The notes beneath the pieces are model-generated. The model ran no database searches. It was not told the origin of the DNA and saw nothing but the letters and a program-made list of their open reading frames with translations. The position numbers and the translations under genes were made by a program. This document shows, piece by piece, positions 27,460 through 36,866 of a stretch of DNA of 64,000 nt (within the stretch, counting starts at the first letter, position 1; each line of letters begins with the position of its first letter). Origin of the DNA: an uncultured Clostridia bacterium. Lineage in GTDB: Bacteria; Bacillota; Clostridia; Christensenellales; DTU072. The stretch covers positions 55,389 to 119,388 of the forward strand of contig CAMOOO010000003.1 of the NCBI GenBank assembly GCA_946621465.1, in the 5' to 3' direction.

Positions 27460-29277
27460 TTACTCCTTTGTGTCCTTGTCGGGATCGAAGACGACTTCGG
27501 CTTCGGATACGTCGTTGACGTTCTCCGGAGTTTCGATAACGGACTCGTCGCCATAGACGGCTTCGCTACCGGCAGCAGCGGCAGCTGCGGCGGCCCTTCT
27601 TTCCTTCAGGATAGCGATTGCTTCTTGTTGCTCTTTTTCGTTGAATTTATAGAAGAAGAGCGGAACGATCGTCAAGAAGAAGCTGATAGCTCCGATAAGA
27701 ACAAGCATATACCAGAACGTGTCTTTGTCGGTAGAGGTGAGGGCGCTGGCGTTGTTGACGACGCTGACGTCGCCTTCCGTTCTGTCTTGGATGATACCGT
27801 AGGCAAGAACACCGATAAAGGCACCCAGTGCCATGGCGATTTTGTTCATCAACGTCTGCATAGCGAAGCAGATACCCTCGGCGCGCTCGCCCGTTTTCAG
27901 TTCCAAATATTCGACGGTATCGCCGATCATGGCGTAGGTGAGGACGTTACTGAATCCGACGGGGATACCGGCAATGACCAGAGCAATGACGAGTACGACG
28001 ATGGTAGCCGTATGAGAATAATCTCCGTGGTCGTAGGCAATACCGAAAATAAAGGCAAAGAGCATTGCGATACCGCCGGCGAGGTGGGAGTAAATATAGG
28101 TGTTACGTTTACCGAATTTCTTTGTGCAGAGAGGAACGAGGAGAGAAGCGATCAATCCGCCCGGAACGACAGCCATCGTAAAGAGGGTGTACAGACCTTC
28201 TCCCTGTAAGGGTCCCAAAGTGACGTTGGCGAGAACGTATTTAGCAAAGTACAAACCACCGGTGTAGTTGAACATCATTCTGCCCGCGCCGCCGATACCG
28301 GAAAGTACGATCAGCATGAGGGGGGTGTTCTTAAACAATAATTTGAAGTTGTGTTTCAAAGAAGGTGCTTTCGTCAGCGTTTGGTTTCTTTCTCTGGTGT
28401 TTTTGAAGCCGATCATGAAAAGCGGCATTGCGATAACGACGCAGACGATAGCGGATACGAAATAGCAATAACGGAGGGTCGTGCTGATAGCAGCTTGTTT
28501 TGCCGCTTGCATTTGCAAGAATTCTTCTCCGGTGACGTTAAGGTTGATATTGATATCGGTCAGTGCTTTTACCGCGGCGGCAACGTCCGGGTTGCTCGAT
28601 GCGGCGGCAGAAGCGGCTACGCTATCTATGGACGTTTTAAATACATCGGAGTTTACGGCCAGGTTGGAAATCAGCGTTTGCATGGAAGCGACGATGGAGC
28701 TGTCCGTAGCGGTGATGCTGGACGTGATGATCGGAACAACGACGGTAACGATACCTGCGCCGGCAGTACAGAACAGACGAGCGACGGTCAGCATGGTGCC
28801 TCTACGATAGGTGTCGTCGCACATTGCCGTAGCCAGTCCCCAGAACGGAACGTCTGCTACGGTATATATCATACCCCAAAGTAGGTACATGATGGAGAGC
28901 GCGGCAAAGCCTCCGGTGCTGTTCGGGAACCACGGCAAGAAACATATAATAGTCATAGCGCCGATGGGAAACGCCATCCATTTCAGATAAGGACGACATT
29001 TGCCCCATTTGGTACGGGTACGGTCTACGATACTACCCATGATCGGGTCGTTTCCTGCGTCGTACAGACGTGCCAAAAGCATAAGGATAGCTACGCTGGT
29101 CGCCGAAAATCCGACGGCATCCGTCATAAAGATGGTAATGTAGCTTCCGATGATAGTACAGATCAGGTTTTGGCCGAATCCGCACAGAGAAAAGCTGAGA
29201 GCTTCTTTCGATTGCATTTCACCGTCGCCGGGAGTTGCACCGAAAATTTTGTCCCAAAATTTTGGTTTGGTGTTCAT
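27460..29277 (-). CDS. GPH-family (glycoside-pentoside-hexuronide) cation symporter
   Basis: 605 residues, 12 membrane helices, MFS-related GPH family. The hallmark loop is 'RLYDAGNDPIMGSIVDRT' followed by 'KWGKCRPYLKW' (about 70-95). Between helices 6 and 7 a hydrophilic insert of about 80 residues (Ala- and Ser-rich, 'VAASAAASSNPDVAAA') is longer than usual, and the C-terminus carries an acidic tail of about 60 residues with an Ala run. It should import a sugar or glycoside with H+ or Na+. Ribosome binding site AAGGAAGG. No clear promoter; a weak AAAACCT/AGGTTTT hairpin lies upstream at about 29315-29340. Confidence 0.92.
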   Translation of the reverse strand: MNTKPKFWDKIFGATPGDGEMQSKEALSFSLCGFGQNLICTIIGSYITIFMTDAVGFSATSVAILMLLARLYDAGNDPIMGSIVDRTRTKWGKCRPYLKWMAFPIGAMTIICFLPWFPNSTGGFAALSIMYLLWGMIYTVADVPFWGLATAMCDDTYRRGTMLTVARLFCTAGAGIVTVVVPIITSSITATDSSIVASMQTLISNLAVNSDVFKTSIDSVAASAAASSNPDVAAAVKALTDININLNVTGEEFLQMQAAKQAAISTTLRYCYFVSAIVCVVIAMPLFMIGFKNTRERNQTLTKAPSLKHNFKLLFKNTPLMLIVLSGIGGAGRMMFNYTGGLYFAKYVLANVTLGPLQGEGLYTLFTMAVVPGGLIASLLVPLCTKKFGKRNTYIYSHLAGGIAMLFAFIFGIAYDHGDYSHTATIVVLVIALVIAGIPVGFSNVLTYAMIGDTVEYLELKTGERAEGICFAMQTLMNKIAMALGAFIGVLAYGIIQDRTEGDVSVVNNASALTSTDKDTFWYMLVLIGAISFFLTIVPLFFYKFNEKEQQEAIAILKERRAAAAAAAAGSEAVYGDESVIETPENVNDVSEAEVVFDPDKDTKE

Positions 29278-29346
29278 TTCTTCTACCTTCCTTTTTTTGT
29301 TTATCTATATTCCTAAAACCTCTTTTTAAAAGGTTTTCTTCCCTCG

Positions 29347-32300
29347 TTACACCCATCTATGGTGGCGTTTTCTGCTCTTCGTCTTGCCCTTTCCGGACTT
29401 GGAAACGGCGCTTAGGACGATACCGATAATAAGTAGTAATACGACGCCGATGATGGCGATAAAGACCCATTTATATTCCACGCCCTCGGCGGTTACCTCT
29501 TTCGTCTCGACAAAGGCGAAACAGGAGAGAGGATCGAGAGAGCTGTCTTCTAATATGTTGGAACTGACGGAGAAGGTGTACGTTCCGTTTTGGTAAGTGT
29601 ATTTCAACTTTTTGAATTCCCCTTCGGAATAACCGTAGATCTGCAGGTTATCTTTGTATGTTATCGAAGAAGGAGAAACGGTAATGGTATAAGAAGTATA
29701 CCCGAGCGGACTCTCCGTTGACTCAACGTACGTTTGAATGGTATAAACGCCCTGAAGGGTATAACTCTTTTCCTTTTCGGCAATGAGTTCGTTGATACTC
29801 TCTATCTTTTCTTCATCGCTGATCTTCCGTAAAAGGACGGTATAGTCGCCGTTTACGCCGTTGTAGCAGGACGGATCGGTGATGGAGACGATAACGGAGT
29901 TGTTTATCTGGTTGGAAGAGCGTATGTTCAACGTGCAAATGGACATCGTCGCGGACAAAACGAGATCTTCATAGTTCTTTTGAGAAATGGTCGCCGTATA
30001 GACGTAGTTGCCGATCTCGGAGAATTTCCCTTTATCGTAGACGATAGTGACGCTCGGCCACAGGCGGGTATTATAGGTGACGGTAATGGAATGGAGATTT
30101 CCGTCGTACAGGACGGAGGCGTCGTTGAATACGAAACTGGGCGATTCCGGATTGGCGTTGAGTCTGGCGTAATGGACAGGGTACAGACAATCCGTTTCCG
30201 CCGTGACGCGGATGTTCTCGTTGTTACCGTTGTAATAAATGATAATGGGGTACTCGCCGCTGTCGGAAGAAGAAGTGACGTTGCAACGGGTGGTTATATC
30301 GACCAATACTTCGTTACGAAGGGTCTCCAATTCTTCCTCCGTCAAACGTGCGTCGGAAAGAACGGAAACGGTGGGAGTGATCTCCGCGACGTTGTTCCCG
30401 TAGTCGTGACCGGTAGAATAGGCTCCGACGGAAACGGAAATGGGATCGACGGAAAGATAACCCTGGATGAAAACGAAGTCGTAGTAATCTTCCCAATAAG
30501 AAAGGATATGCCCTTGATAGACGTCGGCAGGCTCGTAATCGAGGACGTAGTAGGTCTTGCCTTCGACAAAGGTATCTTCATAGGGCGGAATGTAGGTGTC
30601 GTTGTTGAGGACGTAATACCGGGTCGGGTCGATCTCGTCGCCCGGGGTGACGGTTGCTACCTGGTAGGTAAGAATGTAATAGGTCACTCCGCCGACAAAG
30701 TTTCCGCTGTTGCCCGTCAGTAAAGTATATTCCACTTCGCCCGTCACGTCGTCTTCGATCGCCACGTAATAAATACCGTCCGGGATGGGCGTGTCTACCG
30801 CAAGGAGGGCTTTGACGGAAATATGTATGGGATACTCACCCTTTTTAGAATAGGAATATGCCTGGGTAGAAACGTCTAGATTGTCGCGGATATTGTCTGC
30901 AAGTTCCGCATTGCAACCGGTTATTTGCAGTCTGCGTAAAACGTTTTCGTCGGACGGAATGTTCTCTCCGTAGTATTTATTTTGCTGGGCGACGGATACC
31001 GTTATCTTATTTTTGTTCACGGTATGGGTGGTAAATCCATCGGCGAGAGTGAATTGATAGAAAGAACTATTCAGCGTGGTCAGTTGCAGGTAGACCGTTT
31101 CTTCTAGGTAACTCTCCCTTTGGTTGTTTTCGATGATATAATCGCCCGGTGGCAGTTGCACCTGGTCATCCGAAGTGATCGTCTCAGACGAGCCGTCCGT
31201 TTGCGCCAGTCTCAGTTCCAGATTAAAGTAATCTCTCAGTTCATCCAGGTGGTCGGTCAGCGATACGAGGTGCGTCGTCCCGTTATACACCGTTATTTTC
31301 TCAACCAGATCGAACGGATCGGTGCTTTCTCCGTACAGCGCGGAGGAGCGAGACTTCGTATAGACGGTGACAATGGGCTTTTGCGCGCTCAAAAAGATAT
31401 CTACCGGAGCCTGACCGATAAAAGGATAGGACAGGCAATAGTAGGTTTTATTATGCTCGAATTCTTCTTCGGTGACGAGGACGTAGTGTTGACTATCGAC
31501 CATTGTTCCGATGGTTACGGAGTCGTCGACGACCATTTCTCCGTCATTAAAGACGTAATAGGAGATGCCGCTCATGTAGATTCCGGTGGCGGGAGTGTAG
31601 TATTGATTGAACGGGTCGATCCTATAATATTTTTCCAAGACGTTTTCGGGTGAAAGGGAAAGACGGTAATAGGAGGTGTCGTACCGGAAGAAAGATCCGG
31701 TCTCCGGTTCAAATTGCCGAGTGGAGCTATTAAAGAGGTAATATTGACCGCGAATATAGGTGCCGGGTACGACTTCCGTTTGGACATAGCTCCCTTTGTA
31801 ATAAACGACGTCCCTTCTGAAAACGAGATCGGTGGACTTTTCGTAGGTGGAAACGGGGTGGTAGTAATTGCCGTCAGGCAAATTCTGCCCGTTCAGGAAA
31901 AGAACGTCGACGTAGGACTTCGTATAGTAAGTTTTATTGCCGTCGAAATAACCGGTCGCCGGCTCGAACTCGTCCGGATCCAATTCGTAATACTCCTTTC
32001 CATTGACGTTCGCGCCGTAATCTACTACCGCCTCGACGTAAGAAAGAGAATAATATTTTTTGCCGCCCTGATAGGTGGTATCGTCCGATTGGACGTAGAC
32101 GCCGCCGATTCGTTCAAACAAGATCCCTTCTATCGGGTCGTCTACCGAGTAGCCGCTCAGCGCAGTGTAAAGTTTCAGATAATAGGTCTTTCCGCTGATA
32201 AACACCACGTCCGTCGTGGGAGAATAGGAAAGGTCTTTTTTTAAGTACCACCCGTCGGGGATGGGATCGCCGTCCGTTACCGGTTGGGCTGTCCAGACGG

Positions 32301-35300
32301 TCAAGAAGTATTTTTTGTTCGAGCTGAAAGCGTCCCCTTCGTTTAAAGTCAGAGGAGTGTTGTTTTCTCCCTTTTCATAATACAGTTCGACGTCAACGAG
32401 ATCGCCTGCCGAGATAAAGAACACCTGCGTATAAGAAATAACGTAGTACTTTTTCCCGCTTTGGAAGAGGGAATCGTAGGTCAGGTGATAGGACTCCATG
32501 TCTACTTCGTAATAGGTTGCCGAATCGGCGGAACGGGGAATGGGTGCGCCGGAGTGGACCGTTTCCGTATCCAGTCTGTATCCGATCCGGTAATAGGTTT
32601 TATCACCGTCAAAAGTCAGATCTTCGGTCAGATAGTAACTATCGGGGACCGCCATATAATATTCCGCATTTTCCTCAATGGCATCGCCGTGCATGGCTTC
32701 GACGTCGGCTTCTTCGCACAGATAATACTCTTTCTCTTCCTCAAAAAGAGTATCGGAAGTCAGTGCGTACATGGTATCCGAAATCTTTTCGTAGTAGATG
32801 CCGGCAGGGATGGGATCCCCCGGCGTAAAGGTGGCGAGGGAGAAGGCGTAGTAGGTGTGTTGCGCCGAAAAGACGGAATCGGTCGTTTTATAATAGTATC
32901 CTTTTTGCAGTTCGTAGTAGACGCCAATGGGTACGACGCTATCGGCTACGACCGAACTATCGACGAAATAGTAGCGTACGTAGTAGTCTTTTCCCGCAAC
33001 AAAAGAGGTTTCCGTTTCGGACAGTGGAACGTAATCGTATTCGTAATAAGTCCCGTGCGGAACGGGTTGGTTCGCCGTCACCGCTTGCTCTTTATAAGAG
33101 GAAACGTAATAACTTTCGTACGGGCTGTAAATGCCGGAAATAGCTTCGTATTCGGTGCTGTCTTTTACGTAATAGGTTTGGCTCCCCGTGCTGAAATCGG
33201 CGACGAACTCGGTCAGCGTGGGGTTGGAAGTAAAGTAATAGGTATACGCTTCTCCTCTCTCGGAGGGCGCAAGGATGGCATCGGAGGGGACCAGGTTGCC
33301 GCTCGGGGTACCGTCGTTATAGTGGAGAGTGTATTCGGACGGGTCGAGAGTGGGCAGGGTGTTGCCGGCAAAAAGTCCCGTTACCGTCGATTCGCCGATG
33401 ACCCTTTTGGAGCTGACGGTAAAAGTCAGCGTTACGGGGTCTGCCGCATAGTAATACCGCCCGTTTCTGCCTTCGCCGTTTTGGGTGGCGGTCAGGGTGG
33501 CGGTGCCTTCGTTTTTAGCCGTCCATACGCCACCGCTTACCTCGAACACGTTGTCCGGGTCGGCAAGGACGCATTGGACTTCTAACCCCGTAGAAAGGCG
33601 AGAATCTTCTTCTACCGAAATGGCGGTCAGTGAGAGGACGGAGTCCATTAAAACGGTGAATTCCGTTCCCAGCGACAGATCCAGCCCGGGGAAGACGATT
33701 TTTTGACGGGTCATTTCTTTATCAACGACGTTCATCGGCAAAATTTTGTAATAGGGCGATGGTAACGTGTAGTTGGCGGAGGTGCAGTCGATACGTAGGT
33801 AATAGTTATTCCCCGGCACGGTGGCGGTGTAATGGATGTCCGCGCCGCCGTTTTCGGCGTCGATGAGAGAACTATAAATCCGTTTGCTCAGGTCGGAGTC
33901 CGATTCGGCGTTACTCAGAACGTTGGGCAAAACTTTTGCGTAGACACGAATGGTCTCCGAATAAATCTCCAATTCTTTCGGCGTAATGGATCCGGTCACG
34001 ACCAAAGAGGAGAAAGAGTAGTTATTGAGATAGGATCTGGCGGTGTCGGTCAGACCGGTGACCGTAATGCCGCTGATAGTCAAAGAAAGTTCCGTACCCA
34101 CGTTGACCTGGTTGTAGGTCGCCGAACGGAAAGAAACGGTGTATTGATCGAACGCCGGGAACCCGTCCGGCTTTGTGCCGGTGAGGATAAGATCGGTAAA
34201 TTGAGGATAGGCGTAGAAACTGCCGTCGTATACTTTGTCCCTGTTTTCAATAAACTCGTCCGCTCTCGCCGCGTTGATAGTCAGGGGCGCGGGGACGATG
34301 TTACCGTACAATGTCAACGGTGTAATGACGCCGGGCAGGTACCTGTCGTAGAGGGTTTTGTTTGCGAGGGTCACAGTCAGTTCGTGCGTGCCGACGTTAG
34401 CATCGGCGAAGGTGAAAGAAAAGTCCACGTACGGTAAAGAATCGTCGTAGCCGTAAATAGGTATCCGCGTTTGCGGAGCGGAAGCGTAGTAGTAGGCCGT
34501 GCCGTTCATCCAGGTGGAAGAGGTGTTGGCGATATAGTTACCTTCGGAAAAGGTGTAATAGTTTGTATAGCTCGTTATCCAGTCGTTGGGTTCCGAATAG
34601 ATCCTGTAATAGAAGACGGAGTGTTCGGCCGTGGTGTCGCCCGGAACGTATCTTTTGTCCCGACAGGTCACGACGTTGTCTTTGTCGTCACGATCGGATT
34701 TAAAGATGATTTCCGTCTGTTTTATGGACAGAACGATGTTGTCGATGGGCGTCGGCGTCGCCTGGTAGTAGTCTTTGTTGTCGAATATGGTATCTTCCGT
34801 CGGGAAAAAGACGGTGTTGTCTTTTTCGTAATATTTGCCTACGATGGGTTCGCCGGGCGCCGTCGACTGCAAAGCAAATTCCGCATAGTAATATTCTTTG
34901 GCGGAGCCTTCTTGATAATAGGGGTCCGTCGTTCTGGTGTAGATCTCACCCGTTTTCTCGTAGACGTTTTCGTCGAAGCGCACGGCGGAGATGATATGGA
35001 AATCGGGATGCAGATAGTAATCGGGCGCGTTGATTCCGGATAGGTACGGATCGTTGAGAACGAGATAGGTATTGCCTATGGACCGGGCGAATGAAGCGCT
35101 GCTATAACGGATGGTGACGATATCGTTGACGTCCGCGGTACGAATAACGCCGTTCTCCTCGCCGAAATCGGGATCGCTGATGGCAACCAGTTCTTCGGCG
35201 GATATCTGTGAAAACACGGTATCCTGCTCAGGGTCGAATATATCGGTCGTGCCGTCGTAATACTTAATCAGATCCGGACCGCAATAAAGGTACGCGACAA

Positions 35301-36741
35301 TGGGCCGGGGGTTGACGGTAACGTTGACTTCGTAAGTAAAGGATTGATAGGTGATAACGCAGCGGTATATCCCCGTCGATTTTATTTCCGCCACCGTATT
35401 GCCTTCTTCGTCAAAGTAGGCGAGGGTGGGGAAGGAACTTGGCAAAGTGACGGAACCAAGCGTGGTGGTAAAGAAAGCGTCTTTCGTCACGTCGATCGCC
35501 TTTCCGCAGTAGTCGTAGGTCTTATTCTTTTCGATATAAAAGACGGGAGCGGTGCCGAAGTTGCGCGTCACGTCGACGTAGGTGTTTTCCGTCGGAGCAT
35601 TAAAGTTATCGGACGTTACCGTAATACCTACGGAAAAATTCTCGTTGGGTCTGGATAAAACGGGTTGGACGCTTTCCACTCTACGACCGTTGACGGTAGA
35701 GGTGAAATAGGTCAGTCCCAGTTCTTCTGCCGAAACGCGCCGACCTTCTTCGTCCGTTACATCGGCATTCAATACGACGACGACGTTATCGTTACTGACG
35801 TACTCGATGGCGTTGACGGTCAGCGACGCTTTTTCGATGGTATAATTTTTCGTCACCGTAAAACAAACGAAGTTGGAGCGGTTCCGAACCGAGATCGACA
35901 GGGTATAATTGCCGGCATCGATAGAATCGGTAGGGGAGGTCAGGTCCGAAGCCGGGTGGCTCTCTATATCGCAGGCGTACGTTCCGGGAGCCAGTTCCGT
36001 CCTTACGGTAACGGATGGACGTTGAGTTTTTCCGTTGTAAGTAAAATCAAAGCTGTCGTATAAAAAGGTAAAGTCGCTCTCTCTGTATACGTCTGCCTTA
36101 GGCGCGACGAGCAGGAAATCGGACGGACGGAAATAGATGCCGCGGTCGGTATGGTCGCTTTCGTCGTTATAGGAATAGAAAGTGCGGATCTCCAGTTTCA
36201 GATAGGTAAAAGGTGCGGTTAGTTCGATTTCACCGGTCAAAAACTCGTCTCCGGTGGCGGTGCATATAAAAGAACCGGCAGACAAAAACTCCTCGTTCTC
36301 TTCACGGTAATAGAGGGTCACTTCATGCGGCGTATCCGCGCGCATGCACGTATAAAAAGAGAATCGAAAAACGTAGTTGTTGGCAGGTATGGACAGAGCG
36401 GGAGAAAGGAGGGATGCCTCCATGGAATACTGCTCTTCCTTCGTTGTGGGCAGGGTATAGCCGAGAACGGAGTGGTCCACTCCGGCAAGAGTAATGTTCG
36501 TATGATCGAATTGAGGCGCGTTCAGATAGGTCTCCGGCGTCCAGGACGCAACGTTCAGCGCATAACTATCGTATCCGTCGTCGACGGCATAGGAGAGGAA
36601 CATATTTTCTCCTGCGCCTTTTAAAGCGAACATCCCGAACCAAGCGGACAACGCCGTCAGCAAAACGATGACGGCAAAAATCAAAATCAACTGCTTAGCG
36701 CGCGCGGCGCTATTCCCTTTTTTTGATAAATTCTTATTCAC
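29347..36741 (-). CDS. Giant membrane-anchored surface protein with tandem Tyr-rich repeats
   Basis: About 2464 residues. An N-terminal hydrophobic segment ('QLILIFAVIVLLTALSAWFG') and a C-terminal transmembrane anchor ('WVFIAIIGVVLLLIIGIVL') followed by a basic tail 'SRKRHHRWV' frame a long extracellular body. It has Ig/MBG-like modules in the first and last thirds, and from about residue 1165 to 1785 some 13-14 tandem units of about 45 residues of the form 'F..GK.YY..SY....V..G..I..G.YYE....Y..T.D'. Isolated copies occur near 590-680 and 2010-2110. No LPXTG. I start at the GTG at 36741: the promoter -10 box lies just upstream, and an earlier in-frame GTG (36759) would sit inside the promoter. 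Function unknown; adhesin or matrix protein is a guess. Confidence 0.85.
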   Translation of the reverse strand: MNKNLSKKGNSAARAKQLILIFAVIVLLTALSAWFGMFALKGAGENMFLSYAVDDGYDSYALNVASWTPETYLNAPQFDHTNITLAGVDHSVLGYTLPTTKEEQYSMEASLLSPALSIPANNYVFRFSFYTCMRADTPHEVTLYYREENEEFLSAGSFICTATGDEFLTGEIELTAPFTYLKLEIRTFYSYNDESDHTDRGIYFRPSDFLLVAPKADVYRESDFTFLYDSFDFTYNGKTQRPSVTVRTELAPGTYACDIESHPASDLTSPTDSIDAGNYTLSISVRNRSNFVCFTVTKNYTIEKASLTVNAIEYVSNDNVVVVLNADVTDEEGRRVSAEELGLTYFTSTVNGRRVESVQPVLSRPNENFSVGITVTSDNFNAPTENTYVDVTRNFGTAPVFYIEKNKTYDYCGKAIDVTKDAFFTTTLGSVTLPSSFPTLAYFDEEGNTVAEIKSTGIYRCVITYQSFTYEVNVTVNPRPIVAYLYCGPDLIKYYDGTTDIFDPEQDTVFSQISAEELVAISDPDFGEENGVIRTADVNDIVTIRYSSASFARSIGNTYLVLNDPYLSGINAPDYYLHPDFHIISAVRFDENVYEKTGEIYTRTTDPYYQEGSAKEYYYAEFALQSTAPGEPIVGKYYEKDNTVFFPTEDTIFDNKDYYQATPTPIDNIVLSIKQTEIIFKSDRDDKDNVVTCRDKRYVPGDTTAEHSVFYYRIYSEPNDWITSYTNYYTFSEGNYIANTSSTWMNGTAYYYASAPQTRIPIYGYDDSLPYVDFSFTFADANVGTHELTVTLANKTLYDRYLPGVITPLTLYGNIVPAPLTINAARADEFIENRDKVYDGSFYAYPQFTDLILTGTKPDGFPAFDQYTVSFRSATYNQVNVGTELSLTISGITVTGLTDTARSYLNNYSFSSLVVTGSITPKELEIYSETIRVYAKVLPNVLSNAESDSDLSKRIYSSLIDAENGGADIHYTATVPGNNYYLRIDCTSANYTLPSPYYKILPMNVVDKEMTRQKIVFPGLDLSLGTEFTVLMDSVLSLTAISVEEDSRLSTGLEVQCVLADPDNVFEVSGGVWTAKNEGTATLTATQNGEGRNGRYYYAADPVTLTFTVSSKRVIGESTVTGLFAGNTLPTLDPSEYTLHYNDGTPSGNLVPSDAILAPSERGEAYTYYFTSNPTLTEFVADFSTGSQTYYVKDSTEYEAISGIYSPYESYYVSSYKEQAVTANQPVPHGTYYEYDYVPLSETETSFVAGKDYYVRYYFVDSSVVADSVVPIGVYYELQKGYYYKTTDSVFSAQHTYYAFSLATFTPGDPIPAGIYYEKISDTMYALTSDTLFEEEKEYYLCEEADVEAMHGDAIEENAEYYMAVPDSYYLTEDLTFDGDKTYYRIGYRLDTETVHSGAPIPRSADSATYYEVDMESYHLTYDSLFQSGKKYYVISYTQVFFISAGDLVDVELYYEKGENNTPLTLNEGDAFSSNKKYFLTVWTAQPVTDGDPIPDGWYLKKDLSYSPTTDVVFISGKTYYLKLYTALSGYSVDDPIEGILFERIGGVYVQSDDTTYQGGKKYYSLSYVEAVVDYGANVNGKEYYELDPDEFEPATGYFDGNKTYYTKSYVDVLFLNGQNLPDGNYYHPVSTYEKSTDLVFRRDVVYYKGSYVQTEVVPGTYIRGQYYLFNSSTRQFEPETGSFFRYDTSYYRLSLSPENVLEKYYRIDPFNQYYTPATGIYMSGISYYVFNDGEMVVDDSVTIGTMVDSQHYVLVTEEEFEHNKTYYCLSYPFIGQAPVDIFLSAQKPIVTVYTKSRSSALYGESTDPFDLVEKITVYNGTTHLVSLTDHLDELRDYFNLELRLAQTDGSSETITSDDQVQLPPGDYIIENNQRESYLEETVYLQLTTLNSSFYQFTLADGFTTHTVNKNKITVSVAQQNKYYGENIPSDENVLRRLQITGCNAELADNIRDNLDVSTQAYSYSKKGEYPIHISVKALLAVDTPIPDGIYYVAIEDDVTGEVEYTLLTGNSGNFVGGVTYYILTYQVATVTPGDEIDPTRYYVLNNDTYIPPYEDTFVEGKTYYVLDYEPADVYQGHILSYWEDYYDFVFIQGYLSVDPISVSVGAYSTGHDYGNNVAEITPTVSVLSDARLTEEELETLRNEVLVDITTRCNVTSSSDSGEYPIIIYYNGNNENIRVTAETDCLYPVHYARLNANPESPSFVFNDASVLYDGNLHSITVTYNTRLWPSVTIVYDKGKFSEIGNYVYTATISQKNYEDLVLSATMSICTLNIRSSNQINNSVIVSITDPSCYNGVNGDYTVLLRKISDEEKIESINELIAEKEKSYTLQGVYTIQTYVESTESPLGYTSYTITVSPSSITYKDNLQIYGYSEGEFKKLKYTYQNGTYTFSVSSNILEDSSLDPLSCFAFVETKEVTAEGVEYKWVFIAIIGVVLLLIIGIVLSAVSKSGKGKTKSRKRHHRWV
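31380..33260 (-). repeat. Tandem ~135-bp repeats coding for Tyr-rich 45-residue units
   Basis: Reading the minus strand, a unit recurs about 13-14 times with conserved spacing of 'GK.YY' and 'G.YYE' codons. DNA identity between units is low, so these are old repeats kept by protein-level constraint. Confidence 0.85.
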
Positions 36742-36749
36742 TTTAGTAT

Positions 36750-36778
36750 AGTATAACACACGCGCGCACGGAAATCAA
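36750..36778 (-). promoter_or_regulatory. Promoter of the giant surface-protein gene (near-leaderless)
   Basis: TTGATT (36773-36778), 17-bp spacer containing GCGCGCGTG, TATACT (36750-36755). The start of transcription would fall about 2 bases before the GTG at 36741, with no ribosome binding site. A strong terminator for the upstream gene sits just before it, so this gene needs its own promoter. Confidence 0.7.
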
Positions 36779-36813
36779 TATGCAATATGCGTTTTTAAGC
36801 CAACTTTTGGCGT

Positions 36814-36845
36814 AAAAAAATGTCCCCGCCATAATAGCGGGGACA
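36814..36845 (-). terminator. Intrinsic terminator of the MBL-fold gene
   Basis: TGTCCCCGC pairs with GCGGGGACA around a 7-base loop, followed on the minus strand by T7. It lies about 22 bases after the stop at 36867. Confidence 0.93.
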
Positions 36846-36866
36846 AAATGCCAATAAAGGGCGATG

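Noticed and set aside
29347-29420. Sortase (LPXTG) anchor in the giant protein
   Set aside because: The C-terminus has a membrane helix and basic tail but no LPXTG-like motif before it.
32461-33585. 374-codon plus-strand frame opposite the giant repeat protein
   Set aside because: Tyr-rich codons (TAC/TAT) read as stop-poor antisense; no start signals and low-complexity Val/Gly content.
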